Of a stretch of 7,450 nt of DNA, positions 1-7,242 are shown one piece after another. Under the pieces are notes generated by a model that was given only the letters and a program-made list of their open reading frames with translations, searched no databases and had not been told where the DNA came from. The translations under genes and the position numbers were made by a program. This stretch comes from Bacillota bacterium (GTDB lineage: Bacteria; Bacillota; Clostridia; Saccharofermentanales; Fastidiosipilaceae). Location: positions 1 to 7,450 of the forward strand of contig JAEZVR010000144.1 of assembly GCA_023420715.1 (NCBI GenBank), written 5' to 3'. How positions within the stretch are numbered: position 1 is the stretch's first letter; each line of letters begins with the position of its first letter.

Positions 1-2
1 TT

Positions 3-491
3 TCTCAAGGTGTTCGTGAAGCCAGCCTGCTGACGTTCTTGCAACAGTATCAAGATTATAAAATCTATGGCTACGAATATAAGGGTGAGGTTTTGCGAAT
101 CAATTCTTTACAGAGTTATTTTAGTGAGAGCATGCGTGCCATGAGTGAATCTTGTCGTCAAGATATTTTCTATGGCGAGAATCCGATCTATACCAAGGTA
201 AAAGATGAGGCGCCGACGTATTACAATACAAGTTGTGATGTAAACCATAGCCTCATATCCGACGGTTGCACCATCATGGGAACGGTTAAAGACAGTATGT
301 TATTCCGGGGTGTTACGGTGGAAGGTCAGGCAAGGGTGCAAAATTGCATTTTATTTCAGGATGCCCATATTTCCAAAGGCTGTCAGCTTGAAAATGTGAT
401 TGTCGATAAAAATGTTTTGATTCGTCCAGGCACACGTCTCATTGGTAATGCAAATTATCCAATTGTGATTGGGAAAGGAGCCATTGTATGA
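3..491 (+). CDS. glgD: Glucose-1-phosphate adenylyltransferase subunit GlgD, C-terminal part (5' truncated by window)
   Basis: This is the last 162 codons of a gene that begins before the window; the frame is open from base 3, and the TTG at 39 is an internal codon rather than a start. GlgD is the second, mainly regulatory subunit of ADP-glucose pyrophosphorylase in Bacillota, pairing with GlgC to make ADP-glucose from glucose-1-phosphate and ATP in the cytoplasm. The visible part is the C-terminal left-handed beta-helix, with hexapeptide-like repeats from about base 226 (SLISDGCTIMG, SMLFRGVTV, NCILFQDAHI) and the family's closing motif YPIVIGKGAIV. The nucleotidyltransferase domain lies upstream and cannot be checked. 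The stop overlaps the glgA start (ATGA), which fits a glgC-glgD-glgA operon. GlgD is preferred over GlgC because of the LFRGV and VIVDKNV wording and the immediate end after the IGKGA motif. Confidence 0.9.
   Translation, partial: SQGVREASLLTFLQQYQDYKIYGYEYKGEVLRINSLQSYFSESMRAMSESCRQDIFYGENPIYTKVKDEAPTYYNTSCDVNHSLISDGCTIMGTVKDSMLFRGVTVEGQARVQNCILFQDAHISKGCQLENVIVDKNVLIRPGTRLIGNANYPIVIGKGAIV
471..480 (+). promoter_or_regulatory. Ribosome binding site of glgA
   Basis: GGGAAAGGAG lies 7 bases before the ATG at 488, inside the last codons of glgD. It is a strong Shine-Dalgarno match and supports the ATGA-overlapping start of glgA. Confidence 0.75.
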
Positions 492-1945
492 CCACTAAAA
501 AAGTGCTTTTTGTTTCATCAGAAGTCGCACCTTTTGCCAAAGTTGGGGGATTGGCAGATGTTGTTGGTGTTCTCCCGAAAGCTTTGCATCGATTGGGTTG
601 TGACGCCCGTGTCATTATGCCGCTGTATCGACAAATCAAAAAGACGTATGGCGATCAGCTGTATTTTATGCGTTGGACCATGCTCAAACTGGGCTGGCGC
701 TCCATGTACAGCGGTCTATTTTCGATGAAACACCAAGGGATAACTTATTATTTTATCGACAACGAATATTATTTTGGTCATGATGCGATCTATCTAGATT
801 ATTCTTTTGATATTGAGCGCTTTACGTTTTTCCAAAGAGCGGTTTTGGAAGCGCTTGGCGAACCCATGGATTTTGAACCTGACATCCTCCATTGTAACGA
901 TTGGCAGGCTGCCATGATTCCGGTGCTTTTAGATGCCCATTATCGCCCGCACGGGTATCACGCTGGCCTTAAGACAATTTTGACCATCCATAATCTCAAA
1001 TATCAGGGGATTCATGGCGTGGAACGGATTGCAGATTTATGTGATCTCCCCACGAATTATTTGACGGCTTATGGTGTCTTAAAGGATGGCGTGCCAAATT
1101 TCCTCAAAGCTGGGATTGTCTATGCAGATGCGGTGACGACCGTCAGCCCAACTTATGCCGAAGAGATACTTACGCCCTATTATGGAGAAGGCTTGGATTA
1201 TATCCTGCGCAATTTTTCGTATAAATTATCCGGCATTTTAAATGGTATTGATGAAGGCGAATACAATCCTCAGGATGATCCGCATCTGGCGAAGACGTAT
1301 CATCCCGAAACTGTTTTTACCCATAAACCCATTTGTAAAGCGGCTTTGCAACAGCGCTTAAACTTAGAGGTCAATCCTGGTGCGCCATTGGTGGGTATGA
1401 TTACCAGATTGGTCGATCAAAAGGGCATTGATCTCATCTTGAGGGTTCTCGAAGAAATGCTATACGATGGGATGCAGGTTGTTTTATTGGGAACGGGGGA
1501 TCCGTATTACGAAGAAAAGTTGAGAGAGATGTCTGGGCTGCGTCCAGGGCAGTTGTCCATCAATATTACGTTTGACAATGCTTTGGCGCATCAAATCTAT
1601 GCCGGTTGTGACATCTTCCTGATGCCGTCCTTATTTGAACCCTGTGGGCTTTCGCAGTTGATTGCCATGCGTTATGGAACAGTTCCGGTTGTCCGCGAAA
1701 CGGGTGGTTTAAAAGATACCGTTCATCCTTATAATGAATTTACAGGAGAGGGTAATGGATTTTCCTTTGCCAATATTAATGCGCACGAAATGCTCTTTAC
1801 CTTGAAATACGCTTGTGAAGTCTATCGCCGTAAAGATGAGGCATGGCGCGCATTGGTTTTGGCTGGTATGAAGGGCGATTATAGCTGGGATCAATCAGCC
1901 GCACAATATGATCAGCTGTATGATCAGCTCTTAGAAGAAAATTGA
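488..1945 (+). CDS. glgA: Glycogen synthase (ADP-glucose), GT5 family
   Basis: GlgA transfers glucose from ADP-glucose to the non-reducing end of alpha-1,4-glucan in the cytoplasm. At 485 residues it has the usual bacterial length. The N-terminal GT5 domain starts with the KVGGL loop (K18-L22, ADP-glucose binding) within FAKVGGLADVV. It continues with HCNDW (135-139), equivalent to the HxHDW motif, and an IHN motif at H168. The C-terminal GT-B half has TRLVDQKG with R307 and K312, the expected pair that binds the donor phosphates, and EPCGLSQL with the conserved acidic residue E384, followed by RYGTVPVVRETGGL. All expected active-site residues are present, so it should be active. The start overlaps the glgD stop by four bases and has a good ribosome binding site, so the two genes are translationally coupled. 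It is the last gene of its operon; a terminator follows 20 bases after the stop. Confidence 0.97.
   Translation: MTTKKVLFVSSEVAPFAKVGGLADVVGVLPKALHRLGCDARVIMPLYRQIKKTYGDQLYFMRWTMLKLGWRSMYSGLFSMKHQGITYYFIDNEYYFGHDAIYLDYSFDIERFTFFQRAVLEALGEPMDFEPDILHCNDWQAAMIPVLLDAHYRPHGYHAGLKTILTIHNLKYQGIHGVERIADLCDLPTNYLTAYGVLKDGVPNFLKAGIVYADAVTTVSPTYAEEILTPYYGEGLDYILRNFSYKLSGILNGIDEGEYNPQDDPHLAKTYHPETVFTHKPICKAALQQRLNLEVNPGAPLVGMITRLVDQKGIDLILRVLEEMLYDGMQVVLLGTGDPYYEEKLREMSGLRPGQLSINITFDNALAHQIYAGCDIFLMPSLFEPCGLSQLIAMRYGTVPVVRETGGLKDTVHPYNEFTGEGNGFSFANINAHEMLFTLKYACEVYRRKDEAWRALVLAGMKGDYSWDQSAAQYDQLYDQLLEEN
1907..1930 (+). repeat. Two-copy 12-base tandem repeat in the 3' end of glgA
   Basis: TATGATCAGCTG is followed directly by TATGATCAGCTC (11 of 12 bases identical), giving the peptide YDQLYDQL near the GlgA C-terminus. 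It is in frame and harmless, probably a small duplication in the last helix. Confidence 0.6.
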
Positions 1946-1965
1946 TGGTTGTTGGTACAACGCCT

Positions 1966-2023
1966 ATCCCCCTAAATACATCGATGTACTGATGCGTTTA
2001 GGGGGATTTTTGTCTCTTTTTTT
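1966..2023 (+). terminator. Rho-independent terminator of the glg operon
   Basis: ATCCCCCTAAA (1966-1976) pairs perfectly with TTTAGGGGGAT (1997-2007), an 11-bp stem with five G-C pairs at its base. The stem can be lengthened by CATC (1979-1982) pairing with GATG (1991-1994) after a wobble and one mismatch, leaving an 8-base loop. The T run at 2007-2011 and a second run at 2017-2023 form the U tract. The left arm also carries the 12-base palindrome TACATCGATGTA (1977-1988). The hairpin separates glgA from argS. Confidence 0.92.
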
Positions 2024-2045
2024 ATGGCGGTTATTAGGCTAAAAT
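2017..2045 (+). promoter_or_regulatory. Weak candidate promoter for argS operon
   Basis: TAAAAT (2040-2045) matches the sigma-A -10 box at 5 of 6 positions. The segment 17 bases upstream, TTTTTT (2017-2022), is only a poor -35 match and is part of the terminator T run. A promoter is expected between the terminator and argS, and this is the best candidate I see; GATACT (2046-2051) is a poorer alternative. No T-box or other leader fits in the roughly 60 bases left after the terminator. Confidence 0.3.
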
Positions 2046-2069
2046 GATACTCGATCTTTAACATAAAAA

Positions 2070-2077
2070 AGAGGTGG
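2070..2077 (+). promoter_or_regulatory. Ribosome binding site of argS
   Basis: AGAGGTGG ends 4 bases before the ATG at 2082 and closely resembles AGGAGGTGG. It fixes the argS start. Confidence 0.7.
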
Positions 2078-2081
2078 CTGT

Positions 2082-3872
2082 ATGGATTTTAAAACTGAAA
2101 TTGCATCTGTTTTGAATCAGATGATCGACTTGCCTATTGGTGAGATTCAAGCATTGTTAGAGGTGCCACCTCAGCGAGAGATGGGAGACTTTGCTTTGCC
2201 GTGTTTTAAGTTGGCAAAGACCTTGCGTCAATCGCCCATTCAAATTGCCCAACAATTGTCAGCCTTATTTTCCCCGCTGCCAGCCTGCCTGACTCACGTT
2301 CAGGTTCAAGGTGGCTATTTGAATTTTTTCATTAACCGGTCTTTATTGATCGCAAAAGTCATGGAAAAATGGATGGGTGTTTCTGAAGATCCGGCTGTTG
2401 TACGTTTGCGGGATGTTTCTGACAAAACCTGGATCGGTTCTGCTCCAGGCACAGATCGAGAGGCTGTTTTAGTTGAATACTCATCCCCGAATATCGCAAA
2501 ACCCTTTCATATTGGGCACGGATTTACGACAATTTTAGGTGAGTCTTTGGCGAGAATTCATTCATTTTTGGGTGAGCGGGTTTTGCGATTAAATCATTTG
2601 GGCGATTACGGTACCCAGTTTGGCAAACTGATTGTCGCTTACCGCTTGTGGTGTCATGAAGAAGCTTTAGAGGCTACGCCCATTCAGGAGTTGTTGCGTC
2701 TGTATGTCAAATTTCATGACGAAGCGAAAAAAGAGATGGATGCAGCCGGAAAATCTGCTTTAGAAGAGGATGCCCGTGAAGCCTTTAAACAATTAGAAGC
2801 CGGGGATCCAGAGTCAGTCTCTTTATGGCAGCGCTTTCGTGATTTGAGTTTGGCGGAATTTAACCGCGTATACGAACGACTGGGTATTGTCTTTGACAAT
2901 ACAAATGGTGAAAGTTTTTATAGCCCGCATATTCCAGATGTGGTTGCCTCACTTACAGAAAAAGGTTTGCTTGAAGAAAGTGAGGGTGCGCTGGTTGTTC
3001 GCCTAGATGAAGACAATTTACCACCGTGTTTGGTTTTAAAATCGGACGGATCAACCATCTATGCCTCCAGAGATTTGGCGGCCATTTGCTACCGAGAAGA
3101 AACGTGGCATTTTAAAGATAATATCTATGTGGTCGGTCAGCCGCAAAGTCTGCATTTTCAGCAAATTTTTGGTGTGCTCAAAAAGGCAGGTGTAGATTGT
3201 GCTCAGTATTGCCGCCATGTGCCATTTGGCACGGTTAAGTTTCCGGATGGTGCTTTTAGTACGCGCAAGGGCAATATTATTAAACTTGAGGACTTGCTGG
3301 ATGAAGCCGTGGCAAAGACCCGTCAGATCATTGTTCAAAATGCAGCTGATCGGCAGGAGGTTATGGCGGATGCCGATGTGGACGCGATTGCAGAAAAAGT
3401 TGGATTGGGTGCGATTGTTCATCTGTTTTTAAAGAGCAATCGCGAAAGAGATATCGAATTTCGTTGGGAAAACGTGCTCGATTTTGAAGGGGATACAGCG
3501 CCTTATCTGCAATATACTTATGCAAGAGCGAGAAGCATTTTGCGTAAGGCAGAGGTATTGCCAGGTCAGATGGATGCATCTTTGATCAAACTTGAAGCCC
3601 TAACTTCGGAACAGGCTTATCAAACCTTACGTGAGATGAGTACTTTAGATGAGTCGATTTTAGAAGCGGCGCGCTATGATGAACCTTCTATTTTGACGCG
3701 AAAACTCAGCCAGATCGCCCGTCAATTTAACCGTTTTTATAGTACGGATCCCATTTTGAGTGAATCAGATTCTGAGGCAAAAAATGCCCGCCTGATGCTT
3801 TGCCATCTATTATGTCAAACGTTGCGCACGGGACTGTACTTATTAGGTATTCCTGTTGTCGAAAAAATGTGA
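2082..3872 (+). CDS. argS: Arginine-tRNA ligase (class I)
   Basis: ArgRS attaches arginine to tRNA-Arg using ATP, in the cytoplasm. The 596-residue product begins with the ArgRS-specific N-terminal domain (about 1-110), with the typical PPQREMGDFALPCFKLAK stretch. The class I catalytic core contains the HIGH signature at 143-146 in the setting EYSSPNIAKPFHIGHG, then HLGDYGTQFGKL. The KMSKS counterpart is STRKGN at 393-398, the usual form in ArgRS. The DALR anticodon-binding domain follows FEGDTAPYLQYTYARA (from about 468) and ends with the typical GLYLLGIPVVEKM. Length and motifs are complete. The ATG is supported by a ribosome binding site 4 bases upstream. It is the first gene after the glg terminator and probably heads an operon, since the next gene begins 6 bases after its stop. 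Confidence 0.98.
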   Translation: MDFKTEIASVLNQMIDLPIGEIQALLEVPPQREMGDFALPCFKLAKTLRQSPIQIAQQLSALFSPLPACLTHVQVQGGYLNFFINRSLLIAKVMEKWMGVSEDPAVVRLRDVSDKTWIGSAPGTDREAVLVEYSSPNIAKPFHIGHGFTTILGESLARIHSFLGERVLRLNHLGDYGTQFGKLIVAYRLWCHEEALEATPIQELLRLYVKFHDEAKKEMDAAGKSALEEDAREAFKQLEAGDPESVSLWQRFRDLSLAEFNRVYERLGIVFDNTNGESFYSPHIPDVVASLTEKGLLEESEGALVVRLDEDNLPPCLVLKSDGSTIYASRDLAAICYREETWHFKDNIYVVGQPQSLHFQQIFGVLKKAGVDCAQYCRHVPFGTVKFPDGAFSTRKGNIIKLEDLLDEAVAKTRQIIVQNAADRQEVMADADVDAIAEKVGLGAIVHLFLKSNRERDIEFRWENVLDFEGDTAPYLQYTYARARSILRKAEVLPGQMDASLIKLEALTSEQAYQTLREMSTLDESILEAARYDEPSILTRKLSQIARQFNRFYSTDPILSESDSEAKNARLMLCHLLCQTLRTGLYLLGIPVVEKM

Positions 3873-3878
3873 GTCAAT

Positions 3879-5564
3879 ATGATGCATCGTCTTGAAAAAA
3901 AACAGTCTGTTATAGATCCACAGCTCTGGCCTAATTGGGCGAAGGTCGATTTATTTGATCAACTGACCTATGAGCCCATTTACTTAAATGAGCTTCGAAC
4001 CGAGGCGAAATCGATTTTTAACCGGCTAGAAAAGGCGGATTATTCAGCAGATATCATGCGGGATATTGCCCCTTTTAAATCTCGGCTGGACGATTATATG
4101 CGAGGCCATGTTTTAGTCGATATTTGTCACCGGTTGGATCCGGAAGATATTTTTTGGCAACAAGAACAGCAGCGCTATGTCCGAGATCGTCGGCTTTTGA
4201 ATGATTTGATGGCTCAGGTGCATGAACTGATTTTTCGCAAGACACATATTCTGCAGGATTTGGTCAATGAGGCCGGCAAGATGCCATTGATTTTGGCACA
4301 TAATCAGACGGCGATTAACCGGGATTATGTTACCTTGCAGCAGCACGAAGAAGATGAGCTTGTCTCCGATGTGCAACATATGAGCGTTGGGTATCAAGAT
4401 TACCCAGCGGCTTTAGAAACGATCCTGAAGTTTTCGCCGAAAGATGAGGCGGTTGTTACCGATATGGTTGATGAATTGGTAGCCGTCCGTTCTGACTTGG
4501 CACAAGAACAAGGTTTTGATTCCTTTGTTGAATTGGGTTACCGCCGGCTTGGCTATTTCGATGTTCAGCCCAAAGCTGTGTTGCGCATGCATCAGGAGAT
4601 CGAATCCTATGTCGTGCCAGTTGCGACTCAAATTCGTCAAGCCTTGAAGCAGCAAGGTTATTGCTGTCAGACCCTATTCGAAGCCTCTTTGGCGCCCTTT
4701 ACAGGCAGGTGTTTGCCTTTTGATGTGGATGGTTGGATCTTGCCCTTTAACCGTGCTTTAAAAATTAGTTTGGGTAAACATGCACCTAATTTTTGGTTGA
4801 CCTTGGCAGATCGGCACTATATCCAAATTCATGAGCGATTGGATAACCGTTCACGCTTTAAGTGTCATCAATTGACCAATCCGAATATTCCAATTTTATA
4901 CGCCAATAGAGGACTCAGTGCCCAAACCCTGAGCAGTTATTTGAATATTGCAGGGCGCGCTTTTGGCCAATTATGTTCCCAAACTCAAAAATCGCGGTTT
5001 TTTACCATTGAACCTTCCATGATGGCGGTTCGTTTGTGGGGAAAAATGATGGAAGGCTTGGGGCATTTGGGTATCGAAACCCTTTTTGCAACCGATGAAG
5101 AAGGCCATATTTGGCAAAAGGAACATTTGGCGAGCATTGTGCTCGAACTCCCTTTGCTCACGCTATTGAATGATTTTCAGATGCAAATTCACCTGCGCCC
5201 GAATATTAGTCATCAGGAGCGGGACTATTTATGGCTTAAACTCATTTGTCGATATTTTCCAGATCTGGCAAAAGATCGCCAATGGCTGTCGGCTCAGTCG
5301 AGATTATGGTTGCATTGTTTATCAACCTACACCGAGCCTTTCTCGGCTTTGTCTAAAATGGTTGCTGATTTTGTCGGACTGAGTATTTGGGATATGGCTA
5401 AGACCAGAAGAAAAGAAGCCCTCAATGCCTATGCAACCTTTTGTACTATGGTGAATGACGATACAACGCTTCGGATTTTAAAACAGTCTCGGATTCCATC
5501 TCCCTTCGATCCAGGCTGTATTAAACGGCTGATTTATCAATTGACACATGCGATCGAAGTTTAA
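3879..5564 (+). CDS. M3-family oligoendopeptidase-like protein with lost zinc site (predicted pseudoenzyme)
   Basis: This 561-residue protein has the length and order of motifs of M3B (PepF-like) oligoendopeptidases. Visible family features are YEPI near residue 31, the segment GFDSFVELGYRRLGYFD (212-228) followed by VVPVATQIR, and the C-terminal SPFDPGCIK (541-549). Active M3 enzymes cleave short peptides with a zinc ion held by HEXXH and a downstream Glu. Here the block IPILYAN (337-343) leads, without a gap against the family's APFIFSN...HEAGHAF stretch as I remember it, into NIAGRAF, so HEAGH has become N356-I-A-G-R360. No HEXXH occurs anywhere in the protein. The later E-x-x-E-I-H segment reads EPSMMA (378-383), and the catalytic tyrosine segment reads FSALSK (488-493). 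No signal peptide or membrane segment is seen, so it is probably cytoplasmic. The start is ATG 3879 or the adjacent ATG 3882, with a weak GTGAG site overlapping the argS stop. Family membership is fairly sure; peptidase activity is unlikely; the real role is unknown. Confidence 0.82.
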   Translation: MMHRLEKKQSVIDPQLWPNWAKVDLFDQLTYEPIYLNELRTEAKSIFNRLEKADYSADIMRDIAPFKSRLDDYMRGHVLVDICHRLDPEDIFWQQEQQRYVRDRRLLNDLMAQVHELIFRKTHILQDLVNEAGKMPLILAHNQTAINRDYVTLQQHEEDELVSDVQHMSVGYQDYPAALETILKFSPKDEAVVTDMVDELVAVRSDLAQEQGFDSFVELGYRRLGYFDVQPKAVLRMHQEIESYVVPVATQIRQALKQQGYCCQTLFEASLAPFTGRCLPFDVDGWILPFNRALKISLGKHAPNFWLTLADRHYIQIHERLDNRSRFKCHQLTNPNIPILYANRGLSAQTLSSYLNIAGRAFGQLCSQTQKSRFFTIEPSMMAVRLWGKMMEGLGHLGIETLFATDEEGHIWQKEHLASIVLELPLLTLLNDFQMQIHLRPNISHQERDYLWLKLICRYFPDLAKDRQWLSAQSRLWLHCLSTYTEPFSALSKMVADFVGLSIWDMAKTRRKEALNAYATFCTMVNDDTTLRILKQSRIPSPFDPGCIKRLIYQLTHAIEV

Positions 5565-7242
5565 TACCTGTTCTTCATGTGTTTGGCCTGTAGATTGGCA
5601 AAGGCAAATGGCAGTGCTATTTGAACGATTGGCTTTGCCCGAAACAGAATTACAGGCATTTTATGAAGCCTTTCAGGCAGAACCTGTAAAAGGCATTTTG
5701 TTAAATCGTCAAAAATTAAAGCAGACCCGCTTGACGGTGACAGATATCTGGCAAATTCTTCAACTGAATGTCTCTCCTGTTCCTGGTCATCCCGATGGTT
5801 TTTTTTGGCACCGAAACCAGACGGTGGATAAGACATCCGCTATCGCCCAGATTCCGTCCCCTACTCAATCGCCACTCTATCTTGCTGGGGCATACTATAT
5901 TCAGGATCCGGCTGCCATGCTGCCGGTTTTAGCCATGGCGGTACAACCATCCGATTGTGTTTTGGATTTGTGTGCGGCACCTGGTGGGAAAACAGCCGGT
6001 ATCGCCCAGTTTTTAGGGGATGAGGGCTGTTTGATGAGCAATGAAGTGGACGTGAAGCGCAATGCCATTTTAGTGCATCAGGTCGAACAACTAGGCTTGT
6101 CAACTGTTTTCGTTACAAGGGCATCTGCAGCAGCTTTGGCTCAGTCACTGCCGGCGCAATTCGACAAAATATTACTCGATGCACCTTGCTCTGGGGAAAG
6201 TCTTTTTCGACGACAAAAAGATGCTGTTTCTCAATGGGAAAGGTTTGGTCCAAAAGCTTGTGTCCCTGTTCAAAAGGAGCTCTTGCATTGGGCATGGCAG
6301 ATGCTAAAGCCAGGTGGAGTTCTCGTCTATTCAACTTGTACATTTTCTTTGCCAGAAAATGAGGGTGTGATTCGTCAGTTTTTAGATGAGCATGAAACGG
6401 CTATTTTGTTGCCCATGCCCCCAGTTTTGAGAGAACAGCCAGACCTGGTTGTCCGCACCCTGCCAGAGGTTTTACAAGAGGCAGATCTGCCAGTGCGCTA
6501 TGCTGGGGATAGTCTGCGCGCGTTGCCTCACCGCTTTAATGGAGAAGGTCAGACTTGTTTTCGCTTGACGAAAGTCTCTGGTGATTGTCTGCCAACGACG
6601 TCTTGTCAAAGGGCTGACCACGCAATTCATGTGTCGGCTGAGAGGTGGCCATCTCGACAGGGCTCGGGCGGAAAAAAGAAGCTGCCTCATAAACGCGCTA
6701 AAGAGACAGCGTCACAGGCGCGGATTTGTCCTGCACGGATCATCCCGTATGTTCAAGATTTTTTTCAGCAATTGCTCAAACCAGATTGGTATGCCGCCAT
6801 TGCAGATCAATTATTACAACTGACGGTGACACAAAATGGCTATCTGAATTTAACGCAATCGTTTTCTTGGGTTGGATTGGCTGAAAATCCTCCGGCAGTG
6901 GACAAGCTTTTACAGGGGATCCCACAGATGTATGTGCGAAAATTTCCAGTGTTTTTAGGGCAAGTCATCACACGGGGGTCAAGTCTTCAATTTAAGCCGA
7001 GTGATGCGCTTTTAAGGTTCATACCATCTGCGGCATTTATGAACCCCATATTGCTTTCACATGCAGATGATCAGCTTGATCAGTATTTAAAAGGGGAGAC
7101 ACTTTGTATAGAACAGGCGGCTGAAAAAGCAGTTTGGCGACCTGTTTTGGTCGATGATTTGCCCTTAGGATGGGGAAAACAAGTCGGCCATCAATTAAAA
7201 AATTATTGTCCAAGAGCGTATTTAAAAAAAGGAGGATTATGA
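5548..7242 (+). CDS. rsmF: RsmF-type 16S rRNA (cytosine-C5)-methyltransferase (NOL1/NOP2/Sun family)
   Basis: The protein is a SAM-dependent rRNA m5C methyltransferase that acts on 16S rRNA. Of its 564 residues, the N-terminal part has the family helix (WPVDWQRQMAVLFE, from about 13). The Rossmann domain carries AGAYYIQDPAAM, the SAM loop LCAAPGGKT (CAAPGGKT at 142-149), NEVDVKRN, motif IV DAPCSG (211-216, C214) and motif VI YSTCTF (261-266, catalytic nucleophile C264). It ends with PHRFNGEGQTCFRL. A basic, low-complexity linker (about 345-395) leads to the RsmF C-terminal region, with MYVRKFPVFLGQ (from 461) and DDLPLGWGKQ (from 536), which separates it from RsmB. The exact target cytosine cannot be told from sequence. 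The start at 5548 overlaps the peptidase-like gene by 17 bases and has no clear ribosome binding site; the ATG at 5608 would cut into the conserved N-terminal helix, so 5548 is preferred. Translational coupling to the gene upstream is likely. Confidence 0.92.
   Translation: MRSKFNTCSSCVWPVDWQRQMAVLFERLALPETELQAFYEAFQAEPVKGILLNRQKLKQTRLTVTDIWQILQLNVSPVPGHPDGFFWHRNQTVDKTSAIAQIPSPTQSPLYLAGAYYIQDPAAMLPVLAMAVQPSDCVLDLCAAPGGKTAGIAQFLGDEGCLMSNEVDVKRNAILVHQVEQLGLSTVFVTRASAAALAQSLPAQFDKILLDAPCSGESLFRRQKDAVSQWERFGPKACVPVQKELLHWAWQMLKPGGVLVYSTCTFSLPENEGVIRQFLDEHETAILLPMPPVLREQPDLVVRTLPEVLQEADLPVRYAGDSLRALPHRFNGEGQTCFRLTKVSGDCLPTTSCQRADHAIHVSAERWPSRQGSGGKKKLPHKRAKETASQARICPARIIPYVQDFFQQLLKPDWYAAIADQLLQLTVTQNGYLNLTQSFSWVGLAENPPAVDKLLQGIPQMYVRKFPVFLGQVITRGSSLQFKPSDALLRFIPSAAFMNPILLSHADDQLDQYLKGETLCIEQAAEKAVWRPVLVDDLPLGWGKQVGHQLKNYCPRAYLKKGGL
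7228..7235 (+). promoter_or_regulatory. Ribosome binding site of rdgB
   Basis: AAAGGAGG lies inside the last codons of rsmF. It is 3 bases before ATG 7239 and 6 bases before ATG 7242; the second spacing is the better one and decides the start in favour of 7242. Confidence 0.8.

Noticed and set aside
1946..2081. T-box or other riboswitch leader for argS
   Set aside because: Only 136 bases separate glgA and argS, and a terminator of the previous operon fills the first half. There is no room for a specifier stem or antiterminator, and no T-box sequence is visible.
3051..3422. 123-codon open frame on the minus strand inside argS
   Set aside because: It is antisense to conserved ArgRS sequence including the STRKGN loop, has no recognisable protein features, and is explained by codon bias of the sense gene.
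4830..4844. HERLD in the M3-like protein (318-322) as a possible HEXXH zinc motif
   Set aside because: The fifth residue is Asp, not His, and it lies about 38 residues before the place where the family's HEAGH aligns (NIAGR at 356).
3879..5564. M3-like gene as a decaying pseudogene
   Set aside because: The frame is open over 561 codons, full family length, with conserved motifs at both ends and codon use like its neighbours; the changes cluster at catalytic sites.
6581..6823. 80-codon open frame in another + frame inside rsmF
   Set aside because: It overlaps the RsmF linker, has no ribosome binding site or recognisable features, and the RsmF frame continues intact into its conserved C-terminal domain.
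5608..7242. Shorter rsmF beginning at the ATG at 5608
   Set aside because: It would remove WPVDWQRQ, which fits the conserved N-terminal helix of the family, and the AAAGG at 5600-5604 is spaced only 3 bases from that ATG.
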